A stretch of 64,000 bases of DNA from Cymodocea nodosa (lineage: Eukaryota > Streptophyta > Magnoliopsida > Alismatales > Cymodoceaceae), in assembly GCA_036874045.1 (NCBI GenBank), contig CM072335.1, forward strand, positions 1,570,001 to 1,634,000. The letters run 5' to 3'. A program made the translations under genes and the position numbers. The notes beneath the pieces were generated by a model. It saw nothing but the letters and a program-made list of their open reading frames with translations. It was not told where the DNA came from and made no database searches. Positions 31,701 to 43,935 of this stretch are shown here, piece by piece (positions within the stretch are counted from its first letter, which is position 1; each line of letters begins with the position of its first letter).

Positions 31701-34101
31701 TCTTTAGTTTGTTGATAGTATTGTTGATGATATTATCTAAAAAGATTCTGGTAGAAAATGTTGTGCATTTGTCATGCGGTGCCCTTGAATGTTTATTCTC
31801 ATGGAAGTTCCTTTTTTTATTATTATCTTTTGTTGATTCTTATTTTTAAATTTCTATTTATTTAAGTTTCTAATGTTGAATGATTCTTTGTTGTCATATT
31901 CAGGATGGGCATCTTAGGATATTTCATTGGCCAAGTCAGAATATTGTTTTGGATGAACCCAAGGCACATAAATCTTTTCGAGATATGGACATTAGGTAAG
32001 ATTCAAGGTTGGTGAATATTGTGTTTCTCTGTCCCACCTCCACTTTTATCTATTGTCATGAGCTGCATAATAAGGTCCTGATAGATTTCGGGCTCTAGTC
32101 TTTTTACTTCAGTTTCATTATTGTGCTCTACTTTTTCCTTCATCCTATCAAATAATACCAGAAAAATAACTTAAATCTTTGAAAATTATTGTGATAGTTT
32201 GTAAGCATTATTGCAGTCCTTTCAGTTGACTGGTTTCACTTAATATGTATTTACAACCTAAACAGTGTAGACTATGTAAAATGTCCTTTTCAAGTTTCTT
32301 CTTTTGTATCATCTCTTGCTTATTCTAGCCCATCTGTTTCATTGGAAAGTAATGGTGATATTTGTGACCTTCAAAATTCCCTTCCAGGACATGTAACCAA
32401 GGACAGAATTATTCATCCGATCATTTCACTTCAAGATGTCATGCAGTCACGTGCTATATTATTCATCTCCATATATGAATCAAGGAATGAAAAACTACAT
32501 TTTTCATGAACCACGATTCTTAAGTTAAATAATTGTATTCTTAGCTGGCCTAGGCGTTGTCTCTATTTGATTTGTTTTGTGGTGTTCTTTTTCTTGCTTT
32601 CTTGTTTCATTCTGCCTGTGGAACCCCTTCTCTCTTCTTGCGTGGGTTTTTTCTTGTTAGGGACTTCTTTTGTGTACTTTTCATGTTTTAATGCAATTTG
32701 TTTATTACCGTTCTAAAAACTTCCTTAATTGTGTGATCTTTTTATCGATCACCTACAAAACTTTCATCTTATAAACACTTATTCATGGTTGAAGGTTTCC
32801 CAAAACATTCTGATCTAGCATACTTTGAATTAGATCAACAAGGAGAAAGAAGTAGGAGCACAAGTTCTCACCCATGACATCATAATATCTTATCTTCTGT
32901 TATTGTGCTTTTTTCAGCTTAGATTCAGAGTTTTTGGCAACAACTTCTAAAGATGGTACAGCAAGAATATGGAATATAAATGATTGTGTTCCATTAACCT
33001 CTTTGACCCGTCATGCGGTAGGAAATCCGTGTTGTAGTACTATTTTTGTCAGCATAATGTTGCTAGACTGGCTATTTTATGATCTATGGTTTCTTTATTA
33101 TACGGAACTGATATCTGTAGCTATGTCAGGATGAAAAGATCGAATGTTGTAGGTTTTCTCGTGACGGAATGAAGCCCTTCCTGTTTACCACTGCTCAGAA
33201 AGGTCTGATTATTGCAAGAATGACGTGTTGTCTTGTCATCATCTTCCTTCCTTTTATTGATTTCTATGTAAAATCAATTGATTCAGGAAGCAAAGCGTCA
33301 GTTGTTGTTTGGGATATGAGTACATGGACGAGGATTGGATACAAAAGCCTCCTCAAGAAAGTTGCTTCCGTACTTTCAATTAGCCTTGATGGGAAGTATC
33401 TTGCACTGTAAGAAATGCACTGTTCTTGGTTCTTTGAGAAATCCACTTCTTGTTAGTTCCTGGAGGTGATCGGTTCTAGCAAGTGGTCAAAGTTCATTCT
33501 TTTTTCATTTTCCAGGGGAAGCCTTGATGGCGACCTTTGTGTTGTAGATGTAAAGAAAATGGAGGTCAGCCACTGGAGCAGGAAACTTCATATGGGTACA
33601 AGCATCTCATCCATCGAGTTCTGTCCGACAGAAAGGTGGTATTGGGCTCCAACAATTTTCGTTCGACTTTCCTATGTTCTCATTTTTATGCGTAATTTGC
33701 TCACAAATAAATATTTAACTCAGGGTGGTGATCTCTACTTCTGGACACTGGGGGGCAAGCATTACAAAACTTAGTGTTCCTGCCGATTGGAAAGGTTGCA
33801 AACTTGTGACCTTGCTGCATTTTAACATTTTAATATTTTCTGGTGATGCCAAGATTTTCTTCTCTCCCTTCTAGATATTCTTAGTTGTCATCTTCTTCTT
33901 CTTCTTCTTCTTCTTCTTTGTACAGAATGGCAGGTATATTTGGTTCTTCTGGGTCTCTTCTTGGCTTCTGCGGTTTTATTTTACATACTCTACGACAGTT
34001 CCGATTCATTTTGGAACTTCCCTGTTACACCTGCGAAACGATCGTCAACCAGTACCCATGTCGGCGAATCTGAAATTCCAGATGATCAAAGTCCATGGTG
34101 A
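28196..34101 (+). CDS. SEC12-like WD40 protein (PHF1/STL type)
   Basis: Ten exons inferred: 28196-28393, 28462-28550, 31492-31624, 31904-31995, 32918-33017, 33130-33202, 33287-33407, 33516-33635, 33724-33794, 33926-34101. Total 1173 nt, 390 residues, close to the usual family length. The family contains ER-resident SEC12-related proteins; PHF1 helps phosphate transporters leave the ER and lacks much of the GEF site of true SEC12. Diagnostic segments are LFSFDPKTSS, FAVHPSGDEFVC, DVGLQKCLAFSTDGSKLATG, HKSFRDMDISLDSEFLATTS, DGTARIWN, VASVLSISLDGKYLALG and VKKMEVSHWSRKLHMGTS. WD40-type blades cover ~residues 20-330. One transmembrane helix lies at ~333-355 (EWQVYLVLLGLFLASAVLFY), followed by a short tail with SDSFWNFPV. 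PHF1 and the SEC12-like 1/2 branch cannot be separated safely here. Intron 2 (2.9 kb) carries a TRIM-like element. Confidence 0.9.
28766..28927. repeat. Two (GA)n runs
   Basis: GA/AG dinucleotide runs at 28766-28792 and 28912-28927 lie in intron 2 of the SEC12-like gene. They are flanked by similar GAATTTTCAAGAAA / AATTGGGAGAAA words, possibly from a small inverted or direct duplication. Confidence 0.75.
30050..30229 (+). repeat. 5' terminal repeat of the TRIM-like element
   Basis: It begins TGTTAGAGTGTAGGAATAAA and ends TTGTTTCCATA, the last bases mutated from the expected CA. It contains CTACTATATATAGAGGC as a probable promoter core. Confidence 0.85.
30796..30969 (+). repeat. 3' terminal repeat of the TRIM-like element
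   Basis: It begins TGTTAGGGTGTAGGAATAAA and ends TTGTTTCCACA with canonical TG...CA ends, followed by the target duplicate ATCAT. Confidence 0.85.
33891..33918 (+). repeat. (TTC)n microsatellite forming a polypyrimidine tract
   Basis: About nine TTC units lie directly upstream of the acceptor TTTGTACAG of the last SEC12-like exon, so the splice-site pyrimidine tract is a microsatellite. Confidence 0.9.
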
Positions 34102-35441
34102 CGCAAAACGAAGCAGCGAGTTAGTTTTTTTTTTTTTTCTCAAACTATAATCAGGGTCTCTGGTTCGTTTCCTCGACATCGTATTCTAGCCTTGTTTTTA
34201 GTTTGCCATTAAGCTTTACGATCATAAAGTTTCAGTATTGTTTAATTCAAAAATTCCTGAATGAAATTGTCACGATTCCGTTGCAGCGGTAACGGGTGAA
34301 ATTCCCGAAAGTCCAACGAAAATAATATTAATTGCGATTTTTCTCTCTGTTTCCCGTGAAAGTACGTGTTATGAATAATGTTGCGTTCGAAAGCATGAAA
34401 TAATATTGATTACGGTCTCTCTTTTGCCTTCCAGTGAAACCATATGCATGAGACAATGTTACCCAACCATTTCCATTTTTATTTACCCACATCAAACATG
34501 ATCACGTATTAATCCTAATTCAGCCATTTCAAAAATTTTACAAATAATATCGAAAACCTCTAAAATTAATTACGTTACAAAGATCATTGATTCTTGTGAG
34601 AAATGGTTATGCTTTACCTACTACTCTACCATAAGTTTTCTCTTGAATAAGCATACATGCTTGTAGGCTAGGATTTTGTAAGGTTTCGGCTCATTAACAT
34701 GTCATCATGCACATTCTTCACAGTGAATTTCACTTAATTCAACATAACATGCTTACATGAACGTCCCTCTAAATAAGCGATGGTTTTAGTCGCAAATAAG
34801 CATGCCAACATGCATCCATACCATTAAGGTGAGCGAGCCGAGTTATGAATGGCGATCGAGTGTGGAAGTGAATAGTCTACAGACCACATTTTCTCTATCA
34901 GTATGTTATACAAAGAAATGACTCTAGCAATAACTCAAAAAATAAGTCCTTCCTTTCTACGTGTTGGTGTAAATAAAAAGGACAGCGTTAAAGCTAGATT
35001 CATCTTGGGAATAGAAAACAATTTCGCTTACTCGATTGAATCTTGTTTTCTGACGTGAAAAAAGCAACGGTCTATTTTTTGAGATGATAGTAAGTTGAGT
35101 AATCCAGCCACATTTTTGCCTGTGAGATCAACTTGAGTGGCCGCCCACGTTCCTTCCTTGAGTTACAGTCCTGGGCTTCCCTAAATATGAAGGATTTTTG
35201 CAACCAATCTGCTTATGTAGGACGAAAATACCTATGAGAAAATGCTCCCTGATATCAAAGCTATCCAGGATTATTTCACTCTACCAAAAAAATAATTCAT
35301 AAAATTTATATCATTTTGTGTAACTGAGCCATTGGTCTGCTTTTTTGCCACATCAGATGGGTGAAAAAGGATCCACTGGTAGAATGACAAACAGTTACAA
35401 GAAGCAACCCAATGATCCATCTTGAGCACCTTTTTTAACCT
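34102..35441. other. Convergent intergenic region, SEC12-like and TOC90
   Basis: A 1.3-kb stretch between two convergent stop codons. It should contain both 3'UTRs. No other feature is seen. Confidence 0.6.
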
Positions 35442-38400
35442 TTAACCATTTTGGGTATCATCAACCTCTCTTCTACGGAATAGTACACGTGCTACCGTGA
35501 TGATAGCAACAAATGCTATCTCGAGGTGTTCAAAAGTGCTTGCCTTCAAAGAAATCTGCCCTAATTTTTTGTTATTCAGGTTTGCTTGGACACAAACCTT
35601 GTTACTATGACCAACTCGGAAGTTGGATTGGATGCTGCCACTAAAAACTGCGTCTTTATCAAAAGAAATAAGTGTCAAAGCTAGGGATGTTTTATCATCT
35701 CTCACTGGATAATCTTTCCCTTTTAATGTTGCTTCCAAACCACCACCATATGCCACTTGACCACAACCACTCATGCAACCCACATTCATTCCTAATCTGA
35801 ACCTCTTCCTGAGTAACACCGTGTCATCCACCTTGGCTCCACTAATATGCATATCGCGAAATGAAGTTAGAGAAAGGCCACAACCCGTTATGTTGCCATT
35901 CCAATTCTTGAGTTTGCCATCTCCATGAACTGTACAAATTAAATCCTTTCCTGCAGTCTGAACATCAATGCCAGCACTTAAGGCAGATCTCTCAGGATCA
36001 ATGTACTTCGCCAAGCTTTCCACCTGAAGGTTGAATTCTTCTTTGTCCTTGCTCATCTGTCCAACGACGGATGCATGACAATTATTTTTCATGTCTATGG
36101 CAGTCTCCAGATTGACACCATCAAAACCAACATCGTGATCCCAACCTTGTGAATCTAGCACAGGTCTGACGAGCCACTGATCATTACTCAATATGCAGCG
36201 GTATCTATAAACGGGATTGTCAGAGTCAAAGCTTAGAGGAATACTCATATCTGGTAGTGGCACATTATCCGAAGCATCATGGTTCTCATCAGCATTGTTG
36301 CCATCTGATGATTGTTCTTTGTGCAACATTCTTTCTCTTTGTCTTCTCCTGAGCTCTTCCTTCCACTGCTTCTTCAAATAAAGAGTCTCACGGTAGTCCA
36401 ACTCATCAAGGTAAGCATTCTTCTGGTCCTTCGTTAATCTCTGATACTGGGCTTTGGTCAGTATACGGATGGGAGGTAGGCTATCATAATCATCATTGTC
36501 ATCTTTGTCATCAAGCTCTGAAAATTTATCCATCTCATTGTAAAGGTCACTTGCATTGGCCACAGAATGAGGACGAAGAAATGTTGAAAGAAGATGAGGC
36601 AGAGAAGGCAATCGCGTGCTAACATGCCCTACTTGCATGCTATCTTGAAATTTCAAAAGTTTATTTGCATCAGCCAGTATTTTGCTAGATATGCATAGCA
36701 ACAAAAATTGATTCCTCCAAATTATGCCATTAGGGAGAATCTTTTCCCCTTCCATGTTAGTCTTGCACAAATGATGATTCTCCACTAACAGTACAGGATT
36801 CTCAATTTGGTTATCAAATAGTGCGTCACGTACGTAATGCTGCACTATGCTAGTTCGTCTTGACACAAGGGATTCATAGCTTACAGGGTAGCCATCAGGC
36901 CCTTCAGGAATGGCTGAGGAAGAATGTGTCATGACAAGAATGGTGCTAAACCATATTGACGAACCAAAGACATTGGATATGAGCTTCAGAAGTGGAAGAT
37001 CATTACATCCCCTGTTAATAACATCCAACCTCTCAAAGTACAGTACAATATCAGGTGGTGACTTCCTGATATACCTTTTCACATCAAGCAATATTTTTCT
37101 GTTATGCCTTCTGTTGGCATGGGAAGGTAAAAGACCAGGTGTATCAACAAATGTAACTTTGACTCCTTTGAGAGTCCCAACAACCTCTTCTATATGATTG
37201 GTGGCAGGCTGAAATGCATTTGTAGCTGTCTTTTGGTGATTGAAAATAGAATTTATAGTTGCACTCTTTCCTACACCTGTTTTTCCTAGAACAAGAATCC
37301 TGAATGAGAAGTCAAGATCTGCTTCATTAGAAGTCTCTTTCTTGACTGCTTTTACAGAAGCATTATCAATACCAAGTCTAGCTCTCTTAACATCAGAATC
37401 ACTGGCTCTTATCAAGCTTGCAAGTTGCAATCTGTATAGAACTCGTGAAACAACAGTATTTTCTGAAGAAAAGCCAAGCCGTTGGACAAGTCGCAAGAAA
37501 TTGACTTGGAGATGTTCAATTTTGGCAAAGGGGTCTTTTTTGTTGTGATGGGCAACACAGACGTGAGAAGAGCAAGGAACCTCATCTGCAGCAAACTGAC
37601 TAGAAGGAACTCTTTCTTCTTGGTTGGTATCAGGACTGGTGGAAACATTCAAAGGAACCCTTGCTGTAACTGCTGCTCCTGAGCCATAGATATAAATCCT
37701 CATGAAAACTGACTGTAGACTTTAAAGAGAAAAAGATCTTCGGAGATTGTAGCCACTGCCATGGACTAGCCAAGTAGCTATATATATGTAAATATGGAAG
37801 ACTACTTACTACTAATTACCCTTAGTTCCTAGCTAGTTTGAATTAAAGACATACATGTCATAGCCTGAGAAGTGATGAGTTAGAAAAAATAAGAAAAAAG
37901 CAGGGGCAAATACATTATGATGAATTTCGTCATAAAAGCCAACGTAATGGATTGTAACAAGCTTTTAGGATTTATCCCAGTGAATACAAGCATTTATATG
38001 TTATCTTCTCTTAAATTTACCTCTTATTGGATCTTCGTTATTAAATCTGATAAATATATAATATGACACATTAACCATATTATCTCATAATAAGTAATCT
38101 TGCACAAAATTGGAAAATTAAATGTTGAAAATGGCTTTCTATTTTTTGCATTTACTAAGATTTGAATTCTAGTAAAAACTGAGTATCACCATCCTTAACT
38201 AACTGGACAATTGTAGTTGTTTAAATGACTCCTTATTTTTAGGAATGGCATTTTTTTTGTTTGCTAAGTCCCTTTTACTAATCAAGTTGAAATGTGATCT
38301 CAAGGCGACACCACTTAAAAATGCCTGATGTGAGAGATGAGTTGATAATCCAATTGAAGTAAGGAAATAACTTATAAAATATGCATATATATGTAATAAG

Positions 38401-39919
38401 AAAATAACCAAATACTATAAAAACAATAATGCACAAAAAGTACAATATTGATGCCAACATATTAAATATTTAAAAATTGATAACAAATAAAGAAATTTTT
38501 AGTAGTACATATCACTTCTTTTGCAAGAGTGGATAGAAAATGTGGTGAATAGGAAAATTTTCATGTATTTGGGAATAACAAAACATAAACTCACATATTT
38601 ATATGAATAGTTGAATAAAGGGAAGAATATGAAGACAAAAAAAGAAGAAAAGAGACAAGAGTTAAGCACCAAGAAGTGATGAAGAGGATATACAAGTAGA
38701 AATGATGTTAAAGGGAACCAAAATAGAATCTAGAAATATAAACATAAGGAAAAAAAATACTAGAAGATAAAAAGAAACACCATTAAAAATATCAAATTTC
38801 ATTAATGATTGATTTGACAAAGCACAAGATGCATCAAGGCAATCTTCTGATTGAATCCAATTATCTGGAGACTTGTCAAGTTGCCCCCTCCTTACCCATC
38901 CTATCCTAGTAGTCCGAGGTGACAAGGCGACTTGCCTTTATAATCATGGTGTAGAATATCATTGTTTGAAATATTTTGTGATGAAAAATTGATAACAAGT
39001 GACAATATTATTAAACAAATTAATTACTAGGACACTGATGTGCACAATGACATTAGGAGCAAAACAAAACTATCAATAATAACCTTCACACAATGTAAAC
39101 TTCCCTCAATGTCATGGAAGCAGCAGACTTTATTGTAGACTTTCGTCAAGTATATTGGCATCTGGGGCCCTTTCTCAAGTCCTACTCTATTAGTAATAAG
39201 TCTTGGTATTATTATGTATTATCATGTTAAAAAAGGGATCCATTTGTCACTAAACTTTCTTATGGAGTTTTTTGCTATTTATAGTTTGCTCTTACACGGT
39301 TCTGAACCAGTATTGCCAGGTAAACAACTTTGTTCAACCTTAAAAACCAATCTTTACCATGACCAAAGTTACCAACTTACCTTAGGCTGAGTTACGTGAA
39401 GTTTATACATGACTTGTTATGTGAAATGAAAATTATGGAAAGTTTAGACTGTACTGAACATTGGATTGACTAGTCATAATTTGTCATACTCATGTTTGGT
39501 TTGTATTATGGGAGATTCATACTTGCATGTCAAATGCAGCTCCCAATTCAAGAATTGATCATCAAGCTGATTCTAGAACTTTCCAAGCATCAACACACCA
39601 TTGAGAATCATATGGACCATACACAAGATTTGTCATGTCAAGGCCATCTGGATCAGATTGGAGGAAATATCCCATAATGCCATACTCTCAAATCCAATCA
39701 TTTGAATCAAATACAATCTAAGACAAATTTCCTTGTGTCGTTGACTTATTCATAATCCTTTCACATTAGAATTCTTTCAAATATTAACTACTAATGAAAC
39801 ACTGTACCTTGACTGTGTTGTTCATGTTCTGGCTCCTCGTGGAAGAAGCTAAAAGGTCTTATAGAAAGAATTGGTCTAGAGATCAGCTGGCAGGAAACCC
39901 AGTCCTTAATAACATTCAT
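35442..39919 (-). CDS. TOC90: TOC90-type translocase of chloroplast (TOC159 family GTPase)
   Basis: Import receptor GTPase of the outer chloroplast envelope. Two coding exons inferred: 39808-39919 (37 codons + 1 nt, beginning MNVIKDWVSCQLIS) and 35442-37678. Total 2349 nt, 782 residues; Arabidopsis TOC90 is 793. The first exon supplies the conserved N-terminal KDWVxxQL motif of this family, and the phase-1 junction gives an uninterrupted frame. The short acidic domain typical of TOC90 replaces the long one of TOC159. G domain: G1 GKTGVGKSATINSIF at ~170-184, G3 DTPGLLP at ~216, G4-like THSSS at ~289, VENHH at ~330. A linker holds LTKAQYQRLTKDQKNAYLDE, then the M domain runs to the C-terminus (GCGQVAYGGGLEATLKGKDY). 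No lesions are seen. Intron 1 is 2.1 kb, and a further 5'UTR intron lies upstream. Confidence 0.93.
37679..39807. other. TOC90 coding intron; nothing identified
   Basis: AT-rich, with donor AAG|GTACAG and acceptor TATGGCTCAG. The segment 38870-38935 (CCCCCTCCTTACCCATCC) is GC-richer and may be a small insertion, but I cannot classify it. Confidence 0.5.
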
Positions 39920-42465
39920 ACTGCACAAGATAACAAAAATATAAAAATTGCAAATGAGGAAAATTGGGTTTCTTAGGGGGAAAACAGTGAAGATACACAT
40001 TTCCTAACTAAACAGTTTGAATTCAAAAAATCAAGGCATATAAAACACATAGCAATCCCAAATTTCTATTTTTTTCTTATCTAAATGTAAAGAAATTACA
40101 AGCAACATAGTTTCAATGGATTCAAAAAGCATTCTTGCGATATTAATGACCCAATACTATGTCCTAGGAAGCACTGATGCAATTCAATGATTTATGATAC
40201 AATGGGATTCAGATTTGAAGATCCAACGATTAATCTAAAAAAATAGGATATGACTCAACTTGGATATGTCATACATCATTAAATAAATGATATACTTAGA
40301 TATAAATATAAAAGATTTAAAATAACATATTCAAATGACATAACAATGAAACATGTATAAAAATATCATGATAGTTATTACATACTATTTTAGTGACAAG
40401 AAACTAAAAAATTCTATTAAATCTATGTTCTGAACCTGACAAATCCGTGTTATAACAAAACAGAATTCAATTTTTTTTACTAAAAATACCCTAAACATGC
40501 CATATAGTGTGTCCAAAAAGAGTCCCAGCTGTGCCATATTTGACAAATGTTGTGAGTAGATGAAATGTATCTTTTAGAAGAATCCATGCATCCTAGACTG
40601 TAATCCAGAGAAACTAGCAGTTAACACTTAAAACATGCCACACTATTGCTTCATAAATAGGGAGATCATCCAGAAAACTTGTAATTATTTTTTAGTTTCC
40701 TCTTCTTCTTTTTTTACCTTTTCTTACATTTTATTTGATTAAAACCATCTAATTGGAATCTTAAGAATTACACAAAGGTGATTAACCACTTGGCTCAGCT
40801 TGGCTCCTTTCCTTGTTGAAATTAAAAGAAAAAGGACTATGATGTTTGTCATTTAAAGTTGAGGAGGCTTGTACCTAGAAAGGAATACAGGGATTTCTGC
40901 TTTTCGGAGGGAGTACTGCAAGAGCATTTCCAATAGCAGGGGCCCATCCAAGTCTAAGATTTTGGAAACTCTAATCTAGTAAATCCTAGATTTGAAAGCT
41001 TTCCATTCTATGCAATAAGATAAAGTGTTCTACAGGTTGTTTCCCAAGAGTATATATCTCATTTGAATAGTCTCAAATTATTGAGACAGTTTGATCCCAA
41101 AAAGATAAAAGCACATTCATTCAACCTGTCCTAGAAATTTTAAAGCCCAAGAACGGCAAACACTACTGTGACTCTTCTCGATAGAATAGGAGGCTGCAAC
41201 CCTTTAGTGGGTAGGGTTATCATCCCTTGGGAGTTAGAAAATAATGAAAAGGTTATAAGTTATAGAGATGCATGGGGAAAAGTTTTGCTTACCATTTCCT
41301 GAAGGACTTTCCATTTGTTTGTTTATTGAGTTCATCATGAAATCACAAATAAACTCTACCAAAGATTCCCAGCATTTGTCATTAACTTTCCTCCTTTCTC
41401 TTTTTTTTAACAAGACAAAGCATTGGTAAGACAAAATTGAGAGTTAAAAGCATATAGAGGATGGATTTTTGAATGAGAAAGACAAGTTTCCTAGATCCAT
41501 AGAAATCAGTGAGTTCTTCAAAACTTGGTCAAGAGGGTTTAGTGGGGGTGTATATTTGATTATTTTCTACGCACAACTGGTACACGTTGCAATTCTTTTG
41601 GTAGCCAATTTGCAGGCAATATTTTCTAAAAATTTGTGTTGCCCAAACCAACCAGTATATAATATTCAAAGGGTCTTTTGTAACTAAATGGCTTAAATTT
41701 TTAAATTTTCTGACAGATGAGTAAGCCTTTCTATAAATCCTTTGAAATACTTCATTTCTTTATAAGACCCTGGGTTAGGAATGTTCTCAGTAACATCTTC
41801 CTCGTTCACTCGTGATTGAGTTCTCGAGAAGCACTTTCTGCATTCTAAGCTCCATCCCATGCATGCAAATCCTCCAGCAGATGATGGTTAAGGCTGCTAT
41901 GGCAGCTGCTGTAGCCCATAACATAAGCCCTCAGCTTCAACATTCAACAAGCACATGATGGTCAAAAGAGTCTGCCATCATCACCTCCACATGCCACCGT
42001 CTTCCCGGGGACCAACACCCAATCCTTACAGACACAATAACCTGGTCCACTACACCTCCTACCAAAACCTAGTCATATAACCCGATTCCAGTTCTTGTAA
42101 CCACCAGGAACAATCCAAACCACCGATAAAATTTGCAAATTCGTCAAGACTCCGACTTATCATTTAAAAATCGATGGAATTCCAATCAAACCCAAGGAAG
42201 AATGGATTTCTGGAATCCTCCGGTTTGTCCTTTGGCGATGAAACAGAACGCAAAAAATAACCAATTTCGAGGAGTCCGGAGAGGAAAGGAATCGGTCGGT
42301 CTCACCTGACGATTGAGAGGAGAAGCGGAAACGGAAGCAGCAGCAGCTCCTGGCTCCTGTCGTGGTAGGTGCGAAGGAATCCAGAGTGGACGAGGATGAA
42401 CAAAGTCTAGGTTTTTGTCTCAGTTGTTTGAGACGAAGAGAAGTTCCTGTTGTTCTTATCTTATA
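39920..42465 (-). other. 5'UTR exon and leader intron of the TOC90 gene
   Basis: Inferred non-coding exon ~42306-42465 ends in a good donor (GTCAG|GTGAGA on the minus strand). The 2.4-kb intron runs to acceptor TTGTGCAG at 39921, one base before the start codon. Linking this exon to TOC90 is inference: no other minus-strand gene start lies between them. No coding sequence is seen within the intron. Confidence 0.5.
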
Positions 42466-42492
42466 CTTCTGTTTGGCGCACACATTTTCCAA

Positions 42493-42501
42493 TTTTTTAT
42501 A
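42493..42501 (-). promoter_or_regulatory. Probable TATA box of the TOC90 gene
   Basis: TATAAAAAA on the minus strand, about 30 bp upstream of the inferred 5'UTR exon. Confidence 0.45.
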
Positions 42502-43935
42502 CTTTTCTTTTCGAGTTTTCTATTTCCAAATTTTTTTTTAAAAATTTCCTCGAGAATTCGAACTTGTGTTCACGAAGAAGCATTTCTACTATTCAATTAT
42601 ACAATCTTATATTTTCAAGCATTAAATATGTCCTATTTCTAAAATTAAATTTAAGATTTTGTTTTCTTGTAATCTTATAAGACCGAGAGAAAAAATATAT
42701 ATTTTATTTTTAAAATTTTTTCTTATAATCTTATGAGATGATGGAATATCGATTATTTTTATGACTATACAATTTACAGCATTGGCCAAAGCGAGTAAAC
42801 TAGTTAAAAGATGTTATGTCAAGGCATTGAATGAAGTCATTTTTTGATAATAATTAATGATAATATTATTATTATTTTGCAACAATAATAATATTAATAA
42901 TAGTGTTTTTGCTAGATTCCAACTCAAAGTGGATAAATTTCAACATATTTGCTCAAAAATTTCTAAGAACAAAAAAGAGCCGCCACATATAGAAAATGTT
43001 CATTATTAACGTCTCATCTTTTTCTAATTTGTTACTTAAATTCATATTTTATAGACGATGATTCACATGTATTAATATTTAAAACAACGGATTTTTTTCT
43101 GTTGAGTTTGCATTTCATATCACCTAATACACTTTTTAGAAAAGAAAAAAAAGGTTTCTTCATCACTTTTGGCATCTTTTGTACCCATTCACCACTTTCC
43201 TTTCTACAAGTTAATCAAGAAACAAGTCACTCAATGCCTTCGTCAACTTAATTTGTATTATCACAATTCCTGTATTATTAAATCAATAATTACACTTTAT
43301 TACACAAAAAGTGGATTTGAGGAGAGATATTCAAAAGAAAGTGTAAACCATACTGAAATCACTGGGGCACCAACCCATGTGAGGAATTGAAATATAGAAG
43401 AAGACAATCATCACTGATAAATTATTTTTTCCGTAAGCATTACGGATGTTGCCAGAAATTAATTTGACAATCTAAATACTACCAAATTTATGAATCCAAA
43501 TGAATGGAGTTCAAAAGTTAGATAGTTGTAACTGAAAGAATTAATGAGACATAAAATACAGCTAGCATAATAGATATTTTCTTTATCTTTATCCAATCTC
43601 TTTACACAATTGCCAAATGAATAGAACATGCTAAATTGCAAGCAGAGGTGTCTTGATTCTTCAAGAAGATGGTATATTCTTTACTTTTATTTGAAAAAAA
43701 AATACAAAACTAAGACGCATGAGGGACAAGGCGTGTACGGTGTACTGCTTGTCCGAAAAGCTTCTACTACCGTCTTATCACAAGTTCGAATGAATCGATG
43801 GATAAAAAAAATAAGACCTATAAGGGCAAAAATACGATGGATAAAATAAATTGAATCTGTGGCTAACGTGAATCCGCGTTCCTATGAATAAATCTAACAT
43901 AAAAATTAGTGGTATGTCACCCAATGGCTTTCCCT
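42502..43935. other. Intergenic region between TOC90 and the PABP gene
   Basis: A 1.4-kb AT-rich stretch with the upstream part of the TOC90 promoter and the 3'UTR of the PABP gene. A denser segment around 43720-43860 has no recognisable coding content. Confidence 0.5.

Noticed and set aside
37679..37703. Apparent start MRIYIYGS of the TOC90 frame
   Set aside because: The stretch is intronic. A splice acceptor at 37679 joins the upstream KDWV exon in phase.
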